DNA of 64,000 bases from Streptomyces chattanoogensis (GCF_001294335.1 NZ_LGKG01000141.1:124001-188000); one strand, 5' to 3'; positions 17,945 through 26,140 are shown, counted from the first letter of the stretch. Notes: generated from the letters alone by a model not told the origin. Numbers and translations are program-made.

Positions 17945-19219
17945 CTAGCGCTGCGACTGCCGCGGCAGCTCCAGCGCCACCTCCGCCGCCGAATCGCAGT
18001 ACTCGCGCACCGCGCTGGTCCGGGCCACCACCCGGCCCCGGTGCACCACGACCCGGCTGTACGCGAGCGACAGCACCCCGGCGATCCGCTCACCCCGTAC
18101 GGCCAGCAGCTCCGCCGGGAAGCCCGCCTCGACCCGCACCTCCGGCAGGCCCAGCGTCGCCCGTGCCGCCGCGCTCACCGTCTCGTACGCCGCCTCGGGC
18201 GTGGCCTCCCCGAGGGACGCCAGCAGATACGCGGCCTCCAGGGGATCGCCGCGCCCCACCGGGTTCGCCACATCGCGCAGCGCGCCGCTGCCGGCCGCCA
18301 CCCGCACCCCGGCCGCGCGCAGCAGCCGTACGGGGGCGGGACGGGCCACCCGTGAGCCGTGGCGTTCCAGGCCGGTGCAGTCGCCCTGGGGCAGGCAGAC
18401 GACGGCGACATCGGCGGCCGCGAGCTGTTCGGCGACCCGGGCGGCCACGCTGCGCGGCATCCGGGCCATCCCGGCACACGGCCCGAGGGCCACGCCCGGC
18501 CGCAGCCCGCCGGCCATCGCCGCGAAGCGGGACAGCCGCGCCGGATCGTCACCGTCGGTGTGCAGATCCACCGGGCAGCCGTGCTCGCCCGCCACGTCCA
18601 GGACCGTCTCGACGTACCCGGCCGGATCGGGGTCGAGGTCCGGGCAGCCGCCGATGACCGAGGCCCCCATCTTGACGGCGTCCCGCAGCATCGCCAGCCC
18701 GTCCGCGCCCGCCACCCCGGTCAGCACCCGCGGCACCGCCACCGCCGCCAGATCGGCCAGCCCCCGCAGCGACCGGCGGGCCTGCAGCACCGCCTGGAGC
18801 GAGCGCAGCCCCTGGACGTCGCCGATGCGGACATGGCTGCGCGAGGCGGTGGCGCCGTGCCCGAGCTGCAGCAGCGCGGCCTCCGTCGTGCGGCGCTGGA
18901 CGTCCTCGGGGGAGTCGGAGGCGGGGCCGTCGGTGTCCGCGGTCAGCGCGGTGTCGCAGTGTGCGTGGGGTTCGGCGGGGGCGGGGAGCAGCAGATAGCC
19001 CGCGAGGTCCACGCGGGAGCCCTGCGGGGCGAGGCTGCCCGCCGTCCCGACGGCCTCGATGCGCCCGCCGCCGAGCCGTACGTCCACCGTCCGGCCGTCG
19101 GCCAACCGGGCGCCGCACAGCACCAGCGCGCCGGAGTCCGACCTGGCCTGCCGGCCGGAGTTCGGCTGCCCCCGCTTCTTCCCCGGCTGTGGCTGCTGCG
19201 GTGAACTGCTGTCGGACAT
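17945..19219 (-). CDS. Amidohydrolase-fold protein related to cytosine deaminase, active site degraded
   Basis: 424 residues from ATG 19219 (GAGGAG just upstream; an in-frame GTG six codons earlier is less likely). The first 30 residues are polar linker. The rest follows the cytosine-deaminase-like amidohydrolase pattern: beta domain 'GARLADGRTVDVRLGGGRIEAVG', then 'PHAHCD' (His85, His87) and 'VDLHTDG' (His220). By motif alignment to E. coli CodA recalled from memory, Glu217 is Gly223, His246 is Pro247 and the metal-ligand Asp313 is Gly312. It therefore lacks three residues needed for hydrolytic deamination. It is full length with intact frame, so a pseudoenzyme or a changed chemistry is more likely than a dead gene. 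Confidence 0.75.
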   Translation of the reverse strand: MSDSSSPQQPQPGKKRGQPNSGRQARSDSGALVLCGARLADGRTVDVRLGGGRIEAVGTAGSLAPQGSRVDLAGYLLLPAPAEPHAHCDTALTADTDGPASDSPEDVQRRTTEAALLQLGHGATASRSHVRIGDVQGLRSLQAVLQARRSLRGLADLAAVAVPRVLTGVAGADGLAMLRDAVKMGASVIGGCPDLDPDPAGYVETVLDVAGEHGCPVDLHTDGDDPARLSRFAAMAGGLRPGVALGPCAGMARMPRSVAARVAEQLAAADVAVVCLPQGDCTGLERHGSRVARPAPVRLLRAAGVRVAAGSGALRDVANPVGRGDPLEAAYLLASLGEATPEAAYETVSAAARATLGLPEVRVEAGFPAELLAVRGERIAGVLSLAYSRVVVHRGRVVARTSAVREYCDSAAEVALELPRQSQR

Positions 19220-19360
19220 CGCGCTCCTCGAAGGCACGGGCGTGCAAGATCACGCAGCGTTCTCCGAGCGTAGGCCGCCGCCGGGAGAGCTTCGTGCAGG
19301 CGCGAAATAGTCGTACCGGTGTGGTGCGCGGGGCGGTTGGTGCGCGGCCCGGATACGGAT

Positions 19361-19389
19361 TTCACCTTTGGCTGCGGGCCGTGTAATGT
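19361..19389 (+). promoter_or_regulatory. Promoter for tRNA-Thr/tRNA-Met
   Basis: TTCACC (19361-19366), 17-nt spacer and TAATGT (19384-19389). The -10 ends 12 nt before the tRNA-Thr gene, a normal distance for a tRNA promoter of the vegetative sigma factor. Confidence 0.6.
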
Positions 19390-19400
19390 CTTCATCGCTC

Positions 19401-19473
19401 GCCCCAATAGCTCAGTCGGCAGAGCGTCTCCATGGTAAGGAGAAGGTCTACGGTTCGATTCCGTATTGGGGCT
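19401..19473 (+). tRNA. tRNA-Thr (GGT)
   Basis: A complete cloverleaf: acceptor GCCCCAA/TTGGGGC, D arm, anticodon stem TCTCC/GGAGA with loop ATGGTAA (anticodon GGT at 19434-19436), T loop TTCGATT and discriminator T. No encoded CCA. It is followed 45 nt later by tRNA-Met. Confidence 0.96.
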
Positions 19474-19518
19474 CTGATGTGTGAGGTACCCGCCTTCGGG
19501 CGGGACCCCTCGCATCAC

Positions 19519-19591
19519 AGCGGTGTAGCTCAGTCGGTAGAGCAAGCGGCTCATAATCGCTGTGTCACCGGTTCAAGTCCGGTCACCGCTA
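19519..19591 (+). tRNA. tRNA-Met (CAT), elongator type
   Basis: Acceptor AGCGGTG/CACCGCT is fully paired, including the first A-U pair. The anticodon stem is AGCGG/TCGCT with loop CTCATAA (CAT at 19552-19554), and the T arm is ACCGG-TTCAAGT-CCGGT. The initiator's unpaired first position and GGG/CCC anticodon stem are absent, so elongator Met is favoured over initiator; lysidine-modified Ile2 cannot be fully excluded. Probably cotranscribed with tRNA-Thr and rpmG. Confidence 0.93.
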
Positions 19592-19680
19592 CTGACAGTA
19601 GCCGATTGTGGGGTCGGTCCTCCGATCGGCTACTCTTTTATGCGTTCAATCCGACCATCTGTCCGTCAAGGAGCACTCAC

Positions 19681-19845
19681 GTGGCTGCCACCGACGTCCG
19701 CCCGAAGATCACGCTGGCCTGCGTGGAGTGCAAGGAGCGGAACTACATCACCAAGAAGAACCGGCGCAACGACCCGGACCGTCTTGAGATGAAGAAGCAC
19801 TGCCCCCGTTGCAACTCGCACACCGCGCACCGCGAGACGCGATAA
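19681..19845 (+). CDS. rpmG: 50S ribosomal protein L33, zinc-binding form
   Basis: 54 residues from GTG 19681 with AAGGAG upstream. Two zinc-ribbon pairs are intact ('CVEC' and 'CPRC'), so this is the Cys-containing form; streptomycetes usually keep a zinc-free paralogue elsewhere under Zur control. Its place after tRNA-Thr/tRNA-Met and before the hadAB-like pair matches the order around rpmG2-hadABC-secE in mycobacteria. Confidence 0.96.
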   Translation: MAATDVRPKITLACVECKERNYITKKNRRNDPDRLEMKKHCPRCNSHTAHRETR

Positions 19846-19872
19846 GTCAGGCCGCGCTTCTCGTAAAGCACA

Positions 19873-19911
19873 GCCGTGAGGCCGTCCCCAATTTGGGGGC
19901 GGCCTCACGGC
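19873..19911 (+). terminator. Stem-loop after rpmG
   Basis: A 17-bp stem with one G-U pair and a 5-nt AATTT loop, starting 28 nt after the rpmG stop. It is one of the strongest hairpins in this section. Confidence 0.85.
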
Positions 19912-19948
19912 GTTGATCACCGCTGCAGCACAGGGAGGTTGCGAGCCC

Positions 19949-20404
19949 ATGGCGCTCGATCCGTCTTTTGTCGGACGCACGTACCCGCCCACCGATCCGT
20001 ACGAGGTCGGCCGGGAAAAGATTCGCGAATTCGCCGAGGCGATAGGGGACACCAACCCCGCATACACCGATACCGAAGCCGCCAAGGCGCTCGGGCACCC
20101 CGATGTGATCGCGCCGCCGACTTTTGTGTTCGCCATCACGTTCAAGGACGCGGGGCAGGTCGTCGGCGACCCGCAACTGGGCCTGGACTACAACCGGATG
20201 GTGCACGGCGACCAGAAGTTCGCCTACACCCGGCCGGTGCACGCCGGTGACCGACTGTCCGTCACCTCCACCATCGAGGCGATCAAGTCGATGGCGGGCA
20301 ACGACATCATCGACATCCGTGGTGACGTGCACGACGAGGCGGGCGAGCACGTCGTGACCGCATTCACCAAGCTGGTGGTCCGTGCCGTGACCGAGGAGGG
20401 CTGA
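19949..20404 (+). CDS. HadA-type MaoC dehydratase N-domain protein
   Basis: 151 residues from ATG 19949 (GGAGG 12 nt upstream). The sequence has the FAS1-like N-terminal hot-dog domain of (3R)-hydroxyacyl-ACP dehydratases: 'REKIREFAEAIGDTNPAYTD', 'APPTFVFAI', 'VHGDQKFAYTRPVHAGD'. In mycobacteria HadA is the non-catalytic partner of HadB in mycolic acid elongation. Streptomyces makes no mycolates, so the substrate here is unknown, perhaps another acyl-CoA or acyl-ACP. It is followed at once by the catalytic-type partner. Confidence 0.85.
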   Translation: MALDPSFVGRTYPPTDPYEVGREKIREFAEAIGDTNPAYTDTEAAKALGHPDVIAPPTFVFAITFKDAGQVVGDPQLGLDYNRMVHGDQKFAYTRPVHAGDRLSVTSTIEAIKSMAGNDIIDIRGDVHDEAGEHVVTAFTKLVVRAVTEEG

Positions 20405-20405
20405 G

Positions 20406-20840
20406 ATGACCGCGAAGATCTCTTACGACGATGTCGAGGTCGGCACCGAACTCCCGGCGCAGTCCTTCCCCGTGAGCCGCGCCACACTCGTCCGGTACGC
20501 GGGCGCCTCCGGCGACTTCAACCCGATCCACTGGAACGAGAAGTTCGCCAAGGAGGTCGGGCTGCCCGACGTCATCGCGCACGGCATGTTCACCATGGCC
20601 GAGGCGATCCGGGTGGTCACCGACTGGGCCGGCGACCCGGCCGCGGTCGCCGAGTACGGCGTGCGCTTCACCAAGCCCGTCGTCGTCCCCAACGACGAGA
20701 CCGGCGCCCTGATCGAGGTCAGCGCCAAGGTGGCCGCCAAGCTGGACGACGAGGCACGTACGGTCCGCGTCGACCTGACCGCGACCAGCGCCGGCCAGAA
20801 GGTGCTGGGCATGTCCCGCGCCGTGGTCCGCCTCGCCTGA
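20406..20840 (+). CDS. HadB-type MaoC family dehydratase
   Basis: 144 residues. The hydratase 2 motif is present, with catalytic Asp and His in 'YAGASGDFNPIHWNEKFAKEVG' (Asp37 and His42 by count) and 'IAHGMFTMA'. As HadB-like it would remove water from 3-hydroxyacyl thioesters, working as a heterodimer with the preceding protein. GAGGAGGGC precedes the ATG, which begins one nt after the upstream stop, so the pair is translationally coupled. A 28-bp palindrome 30 nt after its stop may end the transcript. Confidence 0.87.
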   Translation: MTAKISYDDVEVGTELPAQSFPVSRATLVRYAGASGDFNPIHWNEKFAKEVGLPDVIAHGMFTMAEAIRVVTDWAGDPAAVAEYGVRFTKPVVVPNDETGALIEVSAKVAAKLDDEARTVRVDLTATSAGQKVLGMSRAVVRLA

Positions 20841-20870
20841 GCTGCCGGATCACGGCCGTACGGAGACGAG

Positions 20871-20898
20871 CATCACCTAGGAACGTTCCTGGGTGATG
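20871..20898. promoter_or_regulatory. 28-bp near-perfect palindrome before murB
   Basis: An uninterrupted inverted repeat centred between 20884 and 20885 (core AGGAACGTTCCT). It has 13 of 14 Watson-Crick pairs, and the remaining pair is G-T. It lies 30 nt after the dehydratase stop and 20 nt before the murB GTG, over the expected -35 region of a candidate leaderless murB promoter (-10 TACCCT at 20906-20911). It could be a dimeric repressor operator, a terminator, or both. No T-run follows. Confidence 0.6.
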
Positions 20899-20918
20899 CG
20901 GCCCGTACCCTTGGCCGG

Positions 20919-21974
20919 GTGCAGGAACTCCACGACGCCCCCCTCGCCCCGCTGACCACCTTCCGTCTCGGTGGCCCGGCGACCCGTCTCGTCACGGCCA
21001 CCACCGACGACGAGGTGATCGCCGCCGTCCGAGCGGCCGACGACGCCGGCACCCCGCTGCTGATCATCGGCGGCGGCTCCAACCTGGTCATCGGCGACAA
21101 GGGCTTCGACGGCACGGCCCTGCGCATCGCCACCAGCGGCTTCGAGCTGGACGGCACGACGCTGACGCTCGCCGCGGGCGAGAACTGGTCCGACGCCGTC
21201 GCCCGCACGGTCGAGGCCGGACTGGCCGGCATCGAGTGCCTGGCCGGCATCCCCGGCTCGGCGGGCGCCACCCCGATCCAGAACGTCGGCGCGTACGGCC
21301 AGGAGGTCTCCGCCACCATCACGGAGGTCGTCGCCTACGACCGCCGGGCGGGCGAGACCGTCAGCCTCACCAACGAGGAATGCGCCTTCTCCTACCGCCA
21401 CAGCCGTTTCAAGGCGCACCCCGACCGGTTCGTCGTGCTGCGGGTGCGGTTCGCCCTGGAGGACGCCGGGGGGCTCTCCGCGCCGCTGAAGTACGCCGAG
21501 ACCGCCCGTACCCTCGGCGTCGGGACCGGGGACCGCGTCCCGGCGGCCGTCGCCCGCAAGACCGTGCTGGCCCTGCGCGCGGGCAAGGGCATGGTGCTGG
21601 ACCCCGAGGACCACGACACCTGGTCGGCCGGCTCCTTCTTCACCAACCCGATCCTCACCGCGGCCGAGCACGCCGCCTTCCTGGAGCGCGTCCGCGACCG
21701 TCTCGGCGCCGAGGCCGAACCCCCTGCCTTCCCGGCGGGCGACGGGCTGGTGAAGACCTCCGCCGCCTGGCTCATCGACCGCGCCGGCTTCACCAAGGGC
21801 TACGGCAGCGGCCCGGCCCGGATCTCCACCAAGCACACCCTCGCGCTCACCAACCGCGGCGCGGCCACCACCGAGGACCTCCTGGCACTGGCCCGCGAGG
21901 TCCGGGACGGTGTGCAGGCGGCCTTCGGCGTCACCCTCGTCAACGAGCCGGTGACGGTCGGCGTCAGCCTCTAG
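20919..21974 (+). CDS. murB: UDP-N-acetylenolpyruvoylglucosamine reductase
   Basis: 351 residues, type I MurB. It reduces UDP-GlcNAc-enolpyruvate to UDP-MurNAc with NADPH and FAD, the second committed step of peptidoglycan precursor synthesis. FAD-binding features are 'LLIIGGGSNLVIGD' (about 47-60) and 'GIPGSAGATPIQNVGAYGQE' (about 110-129), then 'SYRHSRFK' and the C-terminal catalytic Glu region 'NEPVTVGVSL'. GTG 20919 has no clear ribosome site, and a -10-like TACCCT ends 7 nt before it, so leaderless translation is possible. Convergent with the deaminase gene. Confidence 0.95.
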   Translation: MQELHDAPLAPLTTFRLGGPATRLVTATTDDEVIAAVRAADDAGTPLLIIGGGSNLVIGDKGFDGTALRIATSGFELDGTTLTLAAGENWSDAVARTVEAGLAGIECLAGIPGSAGATPIQNVGAYGQEVSATITEVVAYDRRAGETVSLTNEECAFSYRHSRFKAHPDRFVVLRVRFALEDAGGLSAPLKYAETARTLGVGTGDRVPAAVARKTVLALRAGKGMVLDPEDHDTWSAGSFFTNPILTAAEHAAFLERVRDRLGAEAEPPAFPAGDGLVKTSAAWLIDRAGFTKGYGSGPARISTKHTLALTNRGAATTEDLLALAREVRDGVQAAFGVTLVNEPVTVGVSL

Positions 21975-21975
21975 A

Positions 21976-22002
21976 CGTCCAAGGCGTCCAAGGCGTCCCA
22001 GA
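21976..22002. repeat. 9-bp direct repeats after murB
   Basis: CGTCCAAGG occurs twice in tandem, followed by a diverged third copy (CGTCCCAGA), immediately after the murB stop in the gap between convergent genes. A purine/pyrimidine-balanced hairpin of GGCCGCC/GGCGGCC type follows at about 22013-22040. Confidence 0.5.
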
Positions 22003-22049
22003 CGGCCGCCCGGAGCCGCCAGAACGGCGCCAGGCGGCCGCTGCGGGCC

Positions 22050-23069
22050 TTACGCCGCCAGCCAGGCGTCGATGTCCGCCAGCAGCCGTTGGCGGTCCTC
22101 CTGGGGCGCCTGGGAGCCGCGGACCGACTGACGGGCGAGCTCGGCCAGTTCCGCGTCCGAGAAGCCGTGCGCGGTACGGGCGATCTCGTACTGCGCGGCC
22201 AGCCGCGCGCCGAACAGCAGCGGATCGTCCGCACCCAGCGCCATCGGCACCCCCGCCTCGAACAGCGTCCGCAGCGGTACGTCCTCCGGCTTCTCGTACA
22301 CCCCCAGCGCCACATTCGACGCCGGGCACACCTCACAGGTCACCCCGCGCTGAGCCAGCCGCCGCAGCAGCTTCGGATCCTCCGCCGCCCGTACGCCGTG
22401 CCCGATCCGTCCCGCGTGCAGATCGTCCAGGCAGTCCCGCACGCTCGCCGGGCCCGACAGCTCGCCGCCGTGCGGCGCCGCCAGCAGCCCACCGTCCCGT
22501 GCGATGGCGAAGGCCCGGTCGAAGTCCCGCGCGAAACCGCGGCGTTCGTCATTCGAGAGCCCGAAGCCGACCACGCCCTGATCCGCGTAGCGGACCGCGA
22601 GCCGGGCCAGCGTCCGGGCGTCCAGGGGGTGCTTCATACGGTTCGCGGCCACCAGGACGCGGATGCCCAGACCGGTGTCCCGCGAGGCGCGCCCGACCGC
22701 GTCCAGAATGATCTCCAGCGCCGGGATCAGCCCGCCCAGCCGCGGCGCGTACGAGGTCGGGTCGACCTGGATCTCCAGCCACCCGGACCCGTCCCGGACG
22801 TCCTCCTCGGCGGCCTCGCGCACCAGCCGCTGGATGTCCTCCGGCGAGCGCAGACACGACCGGGCGATGTCGTAGAGCCGCTGGAAACGGAACCAGCCGC
22901 GCTCGTCGGTCGCCCTCAGCCTGGGCGGCTCGCCGCCCGTGAGCGCGTCCGGCAGATGCACGCCGTACTTGTCGGCGAGCTCCAGCAGGGTCGTGGCCCG
23001 CATCGAACCGGTGAAGTGCAGGTGCAGATGGGCCTTGGGCAATTGACGCAGATCACGGAGGCGCTCCAT
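22050..23069 (-). CDS. Adenosine deaminase family protein
   Basis: 339 residues from ATG 23069 (residue 37 of the longest frame). Zinc and catalytic residues of the adenosine deaminase family are present: 'KAHLHLHFTG' (HxH), 'APHGGELSG' (His and catalytic Glu of the HAGE-like motif), 'GRIGHGVRA' (GHG) and 'ALGADDPLLF' (Asp-Asp). It should hydrolyse an amino group from adenosine or a related 6-aminopurine nucleoside. Members of this family also act as aminodeoxyfutalosine deaminase in menaquinone synthesis, which Streptomyces makes by the futalosine route, so that substrate is a live alternative. It lies downstream of the aminotransferase gene on the same strand, but a strong palindrome region separates them. 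Confidence 0.85.
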   Translation of the reverse strand: MERLRDLRQLPKAHLHLHFTGSMRATTLLELADKYGVHLPDALTGGEPPRLRATDERGWFRFQRLYDIARSCLRSPEDIQRLVREAAEEDVRDGSGWLEIQVDPTSYAPRLGGLIPALEIILDAVGRASRDTGLGIRVLVAANRMKHPLDARTLARLAVRYADQGVVGFGLSNDERRGFARDFDRAFAIARDGGLLAAPHGGELSGPASVRDCLDDLHAGRIGHGVRAAEDPKLLRRLAQRGVTCEVCPASNVALGVYEKPEDVPLRTLFEAGVPMALGADDPLLFGARLAAQYEIARTAHGFSDAELAELARQSVRGSQAPQEDRQRLLADIDAWLAA

Positions 23070-23143
23070 CCGCAGATATTGCCGTATGCGGGCGCCACGC
23101 CGATAGGTCCCGCCCCGAACGAAGGGCCTGCCGAAAGCGCGAA

Positions 23144-23196
23144 CGGGGCCGGAAGATGCTCCGGCCCCGCCCGTCACCTCCTCACGTGAGGAGGTG
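23144..23196 (-). terminator. Double stem-loop after the aspartate aminotransferase gene
   Basis: Two inverted repeats lie within 70 nt of the aminotransferase stop. One is a 10-bp GC stem with a 6-nt loop (23144-23169). The other is a perfect 22-bp palindrome (23175-23196) centred on CACGTG. They probably end the minus-strand transcript; the palindrome could also be a protein site. Confidence 0.7.
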
Positions 23197-23213
23197 GCTG
23201 CCTGCTCGACTGC

Positions 23214-24449
23214 CTACTTGGCCTCCGCCAGCAGCTTCTGGACCCGGGACACGCCCTCCACCAGGTCCTCGTCGCCCAGCGCATACGAAAGCCGCAGGTA
23301 GCCGGGGGTGCCGAAGGCCTCGCCCGGGACGACGGCGACCTCGGCCTCCTCCAGGATCAGCTCGGCCAGCTCGACGCTGGTCTGCGGGCGCTTGCCGCGG
23401 ATCTCCTTGCCCAGGAGCTCCTTCACCGACGGGTACGCGTAGAACGCGCCCTCCGGCTCGGGGCAGAGCACACCGTCGATCTCGTTGAGCATCTGCACGA
23501 TCTTGCGGCGGCGGCGGTCGAAGGCGACCTTCATCTCCTCGACGGCCGTGAGGTCACCGGAGACCGCCGCGAGGGCCGCGGCCTGCGCGACGTTGGAGAC
23601 GTTGGAGGTCGCGTGCGACTGGAGGTTCGTGGCGGCCTTGACGACGTCCTTGGGGCCGATCACCCAGCCCACCCGCCAGCCGGTCATCGCATACGTCTTG
23701 GCCACACCGTTGACGACGATGCACTTGTCGCGCAGCTCGGGCACGGCCACCGGCAGCGAGGAGAACTGCGCGTCGCCGTAGACCAGGTGCTCGTAGATCT
23801 CGTCGGTCAGCACCCACAGACCGTGCTCGGCGGCCCAGCGGCCGACCGCCTCGACCTGCTCGCGGGGGTAGACCGCGCCGGTCGGGTTCGAGGGCGAGAC
23901 GAAGACCAGGACCTTGGTCTTCTCCGTACGCGCGGCCTCCAGCTGCTCGACGGTGACGCGGTAGCCGGTCGTCTCGTCGGCGACCACCGGGACCGGCACA
24001 CCGCCCGCGAGCTGGATCGACTCGGGGTAGGTGGTCCAGTACGGGGCCGGGATGATGACCTCGTCGCCGGGGTCGACGATGGCCGCGAACGCCTCGTAGA
24101 TGGCCTGCTTGCCGCCGTTGGTGACCAGGACGTTGGCGGCCTCGATCTCGTAGCCGGAGTCGCGCCGGGTCTTCTCGACGATCGCGGCCTTCAGCTCGGG
24201 GAGGCCGCCGGCCGGCGTGTAGCGGTGGAACTTCGGGTTACGGCACGCCTCGACGGCCGCCTCGACGATGTAGTCGGGCGTGGGGAAGTCGGGCTCACCG
24301 GCGCCGAAGCCGATGACCGGGCGCCCGGCGGCCTTGAGGGCCTTGGCCTTGGCGTCGACGGCGAGGGTGGCGGACTCGGAGATCGCACCGATGCGGGCGG
24401 AGACCCGGCGCTCGGTGGGGGACGATGCGGAAGGAGTGGCAGCGCTCAT
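23214..24449 (-). CDS. aspC: Aspartate aminotransferase (class I PLP-dependent)
   Basis: 411 residues from ATG 24449; the longer frame runs back over tRNA-Trp and is rejected. It is a fold-type I aminotransferase of the Igamma/Ib aspartate group: '[10 protein letters not shown]' (50-58), '[11 protein letters not shown]', '[10 protein letters not shown]', '[10 protein letters not shown]' and the Schiff-base Lys251 in '[16 protein letters not shown]', plus the phosphate- and carboxylate-binding Arg near 'LRLSYAL'. It interconverts aspartate and 2-oxoglutarate with oxaloacetate and glutamate, and may also use prephenate. The ribosome site before the ATG is weak. Ends at a double hairpin. Confidence 0.93.
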   Translation of the reverse strand: MSAATPSASSPTERRVSARIGAISESATLAVDAKAKALKAAGRPVIGFGAGEPDFPTPDYIVEAAVEACRNPKFHRYTPAGGLPELKAAIVEKTRRDSGYEIEAANVLVTNGGKQAIYEAFAAIVDPGDEVIIPAPYWTTYPESIQLAGGVPVPVVADETTGYRVTVEQLEAARTEKTKVLVFVSPSNPTGAVYPREQVEAVGRWAAEHGLWVLTDEIYEHLVYGDAQFSSLPVAVPELRDKCIVVNGVAKTYAMTGWRVGWVIGPKDVVKAATNLQSHATSNVSNVAQAAALAAVSGDLTAVEEMKVAFDRRRRKIVQMLNEIDGVLCPEPEGAFYAYPSVKELLGKEIRGKRPQTSVELAELILEEAEVAVVPGEAFGTPGYLRLSYALGDEDLVEGVSRVQKLLAEAK

Positions 24450-24529
24450 ACAGGCATCGTCGCAGACCGCCCGGGAGCCCGGTGCACGGGTTTGCGGGCA
24501 CGTCCCGGGACCGTTGCGCGAGGTTTCTG

Positions 24530-24559
24530 TTCGACGCCCGGCGCTCGAGCACGTACACT
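24530..24559 (+). promoter_or_regulatory. Possible promoter upstream of tRNA-Trp
   Basis: TTCGAC (24530-24535), an 18-nt spacer and TACACT (24554-24559), 84 nt before tRNA-Trp. A second -10-like TAGGTT lies nearer, at 24625-24630. Either could start the tRNA-Trp/secE/nusG unit. Confidence 0.4.
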
Positions 24560-24643
24560 CGCTGACCGTTGGCTCCGAACAGGCCGCCGCGACACACGCA
24601 CGTAGTGCACTCGGTCGTATGCGGTAGGTTGGGGGAACCACAA

Positions 24644-24716
24644 AGGGTCGTAGCTCAATTGGTAGAGCACTGGTCTCCAAAACCAGCGGTTGGGGGTTCA
24701 AGTCCCTCCGGCCCTG
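24644..24716 (+). tRNA. tRNA-Trp (CCA)
   Basis: Acceptor AGGGTCG/CGGCCCT (one U-G), D arm, anticodon stem CTGGT/ACCAG around loop CTCCAAA (anticodon CCA at 24677-24679), T loop TTCAAGT and discriminator G. The 3' CCA is not encoded. A trpT directly before secE is the usual actinobacterial order. Confidence 0.97.
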
Positions 24717-24720
24717 CTAC

Positions 24721-24745
24721 ACGCACTTTCTTCACCAAGGTGCGT
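24721..24745 (+). terminator. Stem-loop between tRNA-Trp and secE
   Basis: A 9-bp stem (ACGCACTTT with AAGGTGCGT, one G-U) and 7-nt loop begins 4 nt after the tRNA. It could end or attenuate the tRNA transcript, or protect the processed 3' end. Confidence 0.5.
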
Positions 24746-24825
24746 GCACGCGTACGTATGGATTGCACCGCCGTGCGGCTCAACCGGGCGCGGCACGGCC
24801 ACGACCCGGATTCAGGTGAGGACGA

Positions 24826-25122
24826 GTGACGGACGCCCTGGGCTCCATCGACATGCCTGAGCGCGGTCGTTCCGAGGACGAGACCGCGGAATCCCAGAAG
24901 AAGCCCCGTCGTGGCGGTAAGCGCGGCAAGAAGGGGCCTTTCGCGCGTCTTGCGCTCTTCTACCGCCAGGTCGTGGCGGAGCTCCGCAAGGTCGTCTGGC
25001 CCACGCGCAGCCAGCTGTCGTCGTACACCACCGTGGTGATCGTCTTCGTGGCCATCATCATTGGTCTCGTAACCGTGATTGACTTGGGAATCAACCGAGT
25101 CGTCGGGTACGTCTTCGGCTGA
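24826..25122 (+). CDS. secE: Preprotein translocase subunit SecE
   Basis: 98 residues. A charged N-terminal region of about 45 residues (many Lys/Arg/Glu) is followed by the amphipathic helix '[20 protein letters not shown]' and a single membrane helix at about 68-90, the minimal actinobacterial SecE. It clamps SecY in the plasma-membrane translocon. GTG start with GAGGAC upstream. The nusG gene follows 73 nt later and is probably cotranscribed. Confidence 0.95.
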   Translation: MTDALGSIDMPERGRSEDETAESQKKPRRGGKRGKKGPFARLALFYRQVVAELRKVVWPTRSQLSSYTTVVIVFVAIIIGLVTVIDLGINRVVGYVFG

Positions 25123-25195
25123 TCCCGCGGAGGGTGCCTCAGCGGGGGCGGCCCTTCGCACGTTCAACCCCTTGAAGCAAGGAAGAAGCAGCCAC

Positions 25196-26050
25196 GTGTC
25201 TGACCCGAACCTGAACGACGCCGCCGAGCCCGTCGCGGCTGCAGAGGCCGACGTTGACGCGGCCGTCTCGGCCGAGGTCGAGGGCGACGACACCTCTGTG
25301 GAGATCGTCGAGAGCGCCGACGGTGCGGACGAGCTCGACGCCGAGGACGCTGCCGCCGGCGAGCCCGCCGAAGAAGCCGCGGTGACGGTCGAGGAGGACG
25401 CCGAGAGCGCGTCCGAGGAGGAGCAGGAGCCGGTCGACCCGGTGGCCGCTCTCCGCGACGAGCTGCGTGGCCTCCCCGGTGAGTGGTACGTCATCCACAC
25501 CTACGCGGGCTACGAGAACCGCGTGAAGACCAACCTCGAGCAGCGCGCCGTCTCGCTGAACGTCGAGGACTACATCTTCCAGGCCGAGGTGCCGCAGGAA
25601 GAGGTCGCCCAGATCAAGAACGGCGAGCGCAAGACCATCCGCCAGAACAAGCTCCCGGGCTATGTGCTGGTGCGGATGGACCTGACGAACGAGTCCTGGG
25701 GCGTCGTCCGTAACACCCCGGGTGTCACGGGATTCGTCGGCAACGCCTACGACCCCTACCCGCTGACGCTGGACGAGATCGTCAAGATGCTCGCCCCGGA
25801 GGCCGAGGAGAAGGCCGCCAAGGAGGCCGCCGCGGCCGAGGGCAAGCCGGCCCCGTCCCGCAAGGTCGAGGTCCAGGTGCTGGACTTCGAGGTGGGCGAC
25901 TCCGTCACCGTCACCGACGGCCCGTTCGCGACGCTGCAGGCGACGATCAACGAGATCAACGCCGACTCGAAGAAGGTCAAGGGCCTCGTCGAGATCTTCG
26001 GCCGCGAGACGCCGGTCGAGCTGAGCTTCGACCAGATCCAGAAGAACTGA
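25196..26050 (+). CDS. nusG: Transcription termination/antitermination factor NusG
   Basis: 284 residues from GTG 25196 (AAGGAAG upstream); longer frames run back into secE. An acidic, Glu/Asp/Ala-rich N-terminal extension of about 90 residues, typical of Streptomyces NusG, precedes the NGN domain ('[23 protein letters not shown]', '[15 protein letters not shown]') and the C-terminal KOW domain ('[21 protein letters not shown]'). It binds the RNAP clamp to support processive elongation and couples to Rho and S10. A stem-loop terminator follows. Confidence 0.95.
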   Translation: MSDPNLNDAAEPVAAAEADVDAAVSAEVEGDDTSVEIVESADGADELDAEDAAAGEPAEEAAVTVEEDAESASEEEQEPVDPVAALRDELRGLPGEWYVIHTYAGYENRVKTNLEQRAVSLNVEDYIFQAEVPQEEVAQIKNGERKTIRQNKLPGYVLVRMDLTNESWGVVRNTPGVTGFVGNAYDPYPLTLDEIVKMLAPEAEEKAAKEAAAAEGKPAPSRKVEVQVLDFEVGDSVTVTDGPFATLQATINEINADSKKVKGLVEIFGRETPVELSFDQIQKN

Positions 26051-26070
26051 TCCAGAAGATTTGCCGGACA

Positions 26071-26102
26071 GGTCAGACGGGCTCTGCGGAGCCGGTCTGA
26101 CC
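26071..26102 (+). terminator. Stem-loop terminator after nusG
   Basis: A 14-bp stem with one mismatch (GGTCAGAC ... GTCTGACC outer arms) and TGCG loop, followed by TTTTT at 26110-26114. This is one of the few classical T-run terminators in the window. Confidence 0.85.
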
Positions 26103-26112
26103 TGCTCGGTTT

Positions 26113-26140
26113 TTGGCCGCGCATCCATACCCGTTATCGT
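26113..26140 (+). promoter_or_regulatory. Possible rplK promoter
   Basis: TTGGCC (26113-26118), 16-nt spacer and TATCGT (26135-26140), about 70 nt before the rplK start and just behind the nusG terminator. The match to consensus is moderate. Confidence 0.35.

Noticed and set aside
19519..19591. tRNA with CAT anticodon as initiator tRNA-fMet
   Set aside because: The first acceptor pair is a normal A-U and the anticodon stem lacks the three G-C pairs of initiators.
24450..24701. N-terminal extension of the aspartate aminotransferase across tRNA-Trp
   Set aside because: It would translate the complement of a tRNA gene and has no similarity to aminotransferases; ATG 24449 fits the family.
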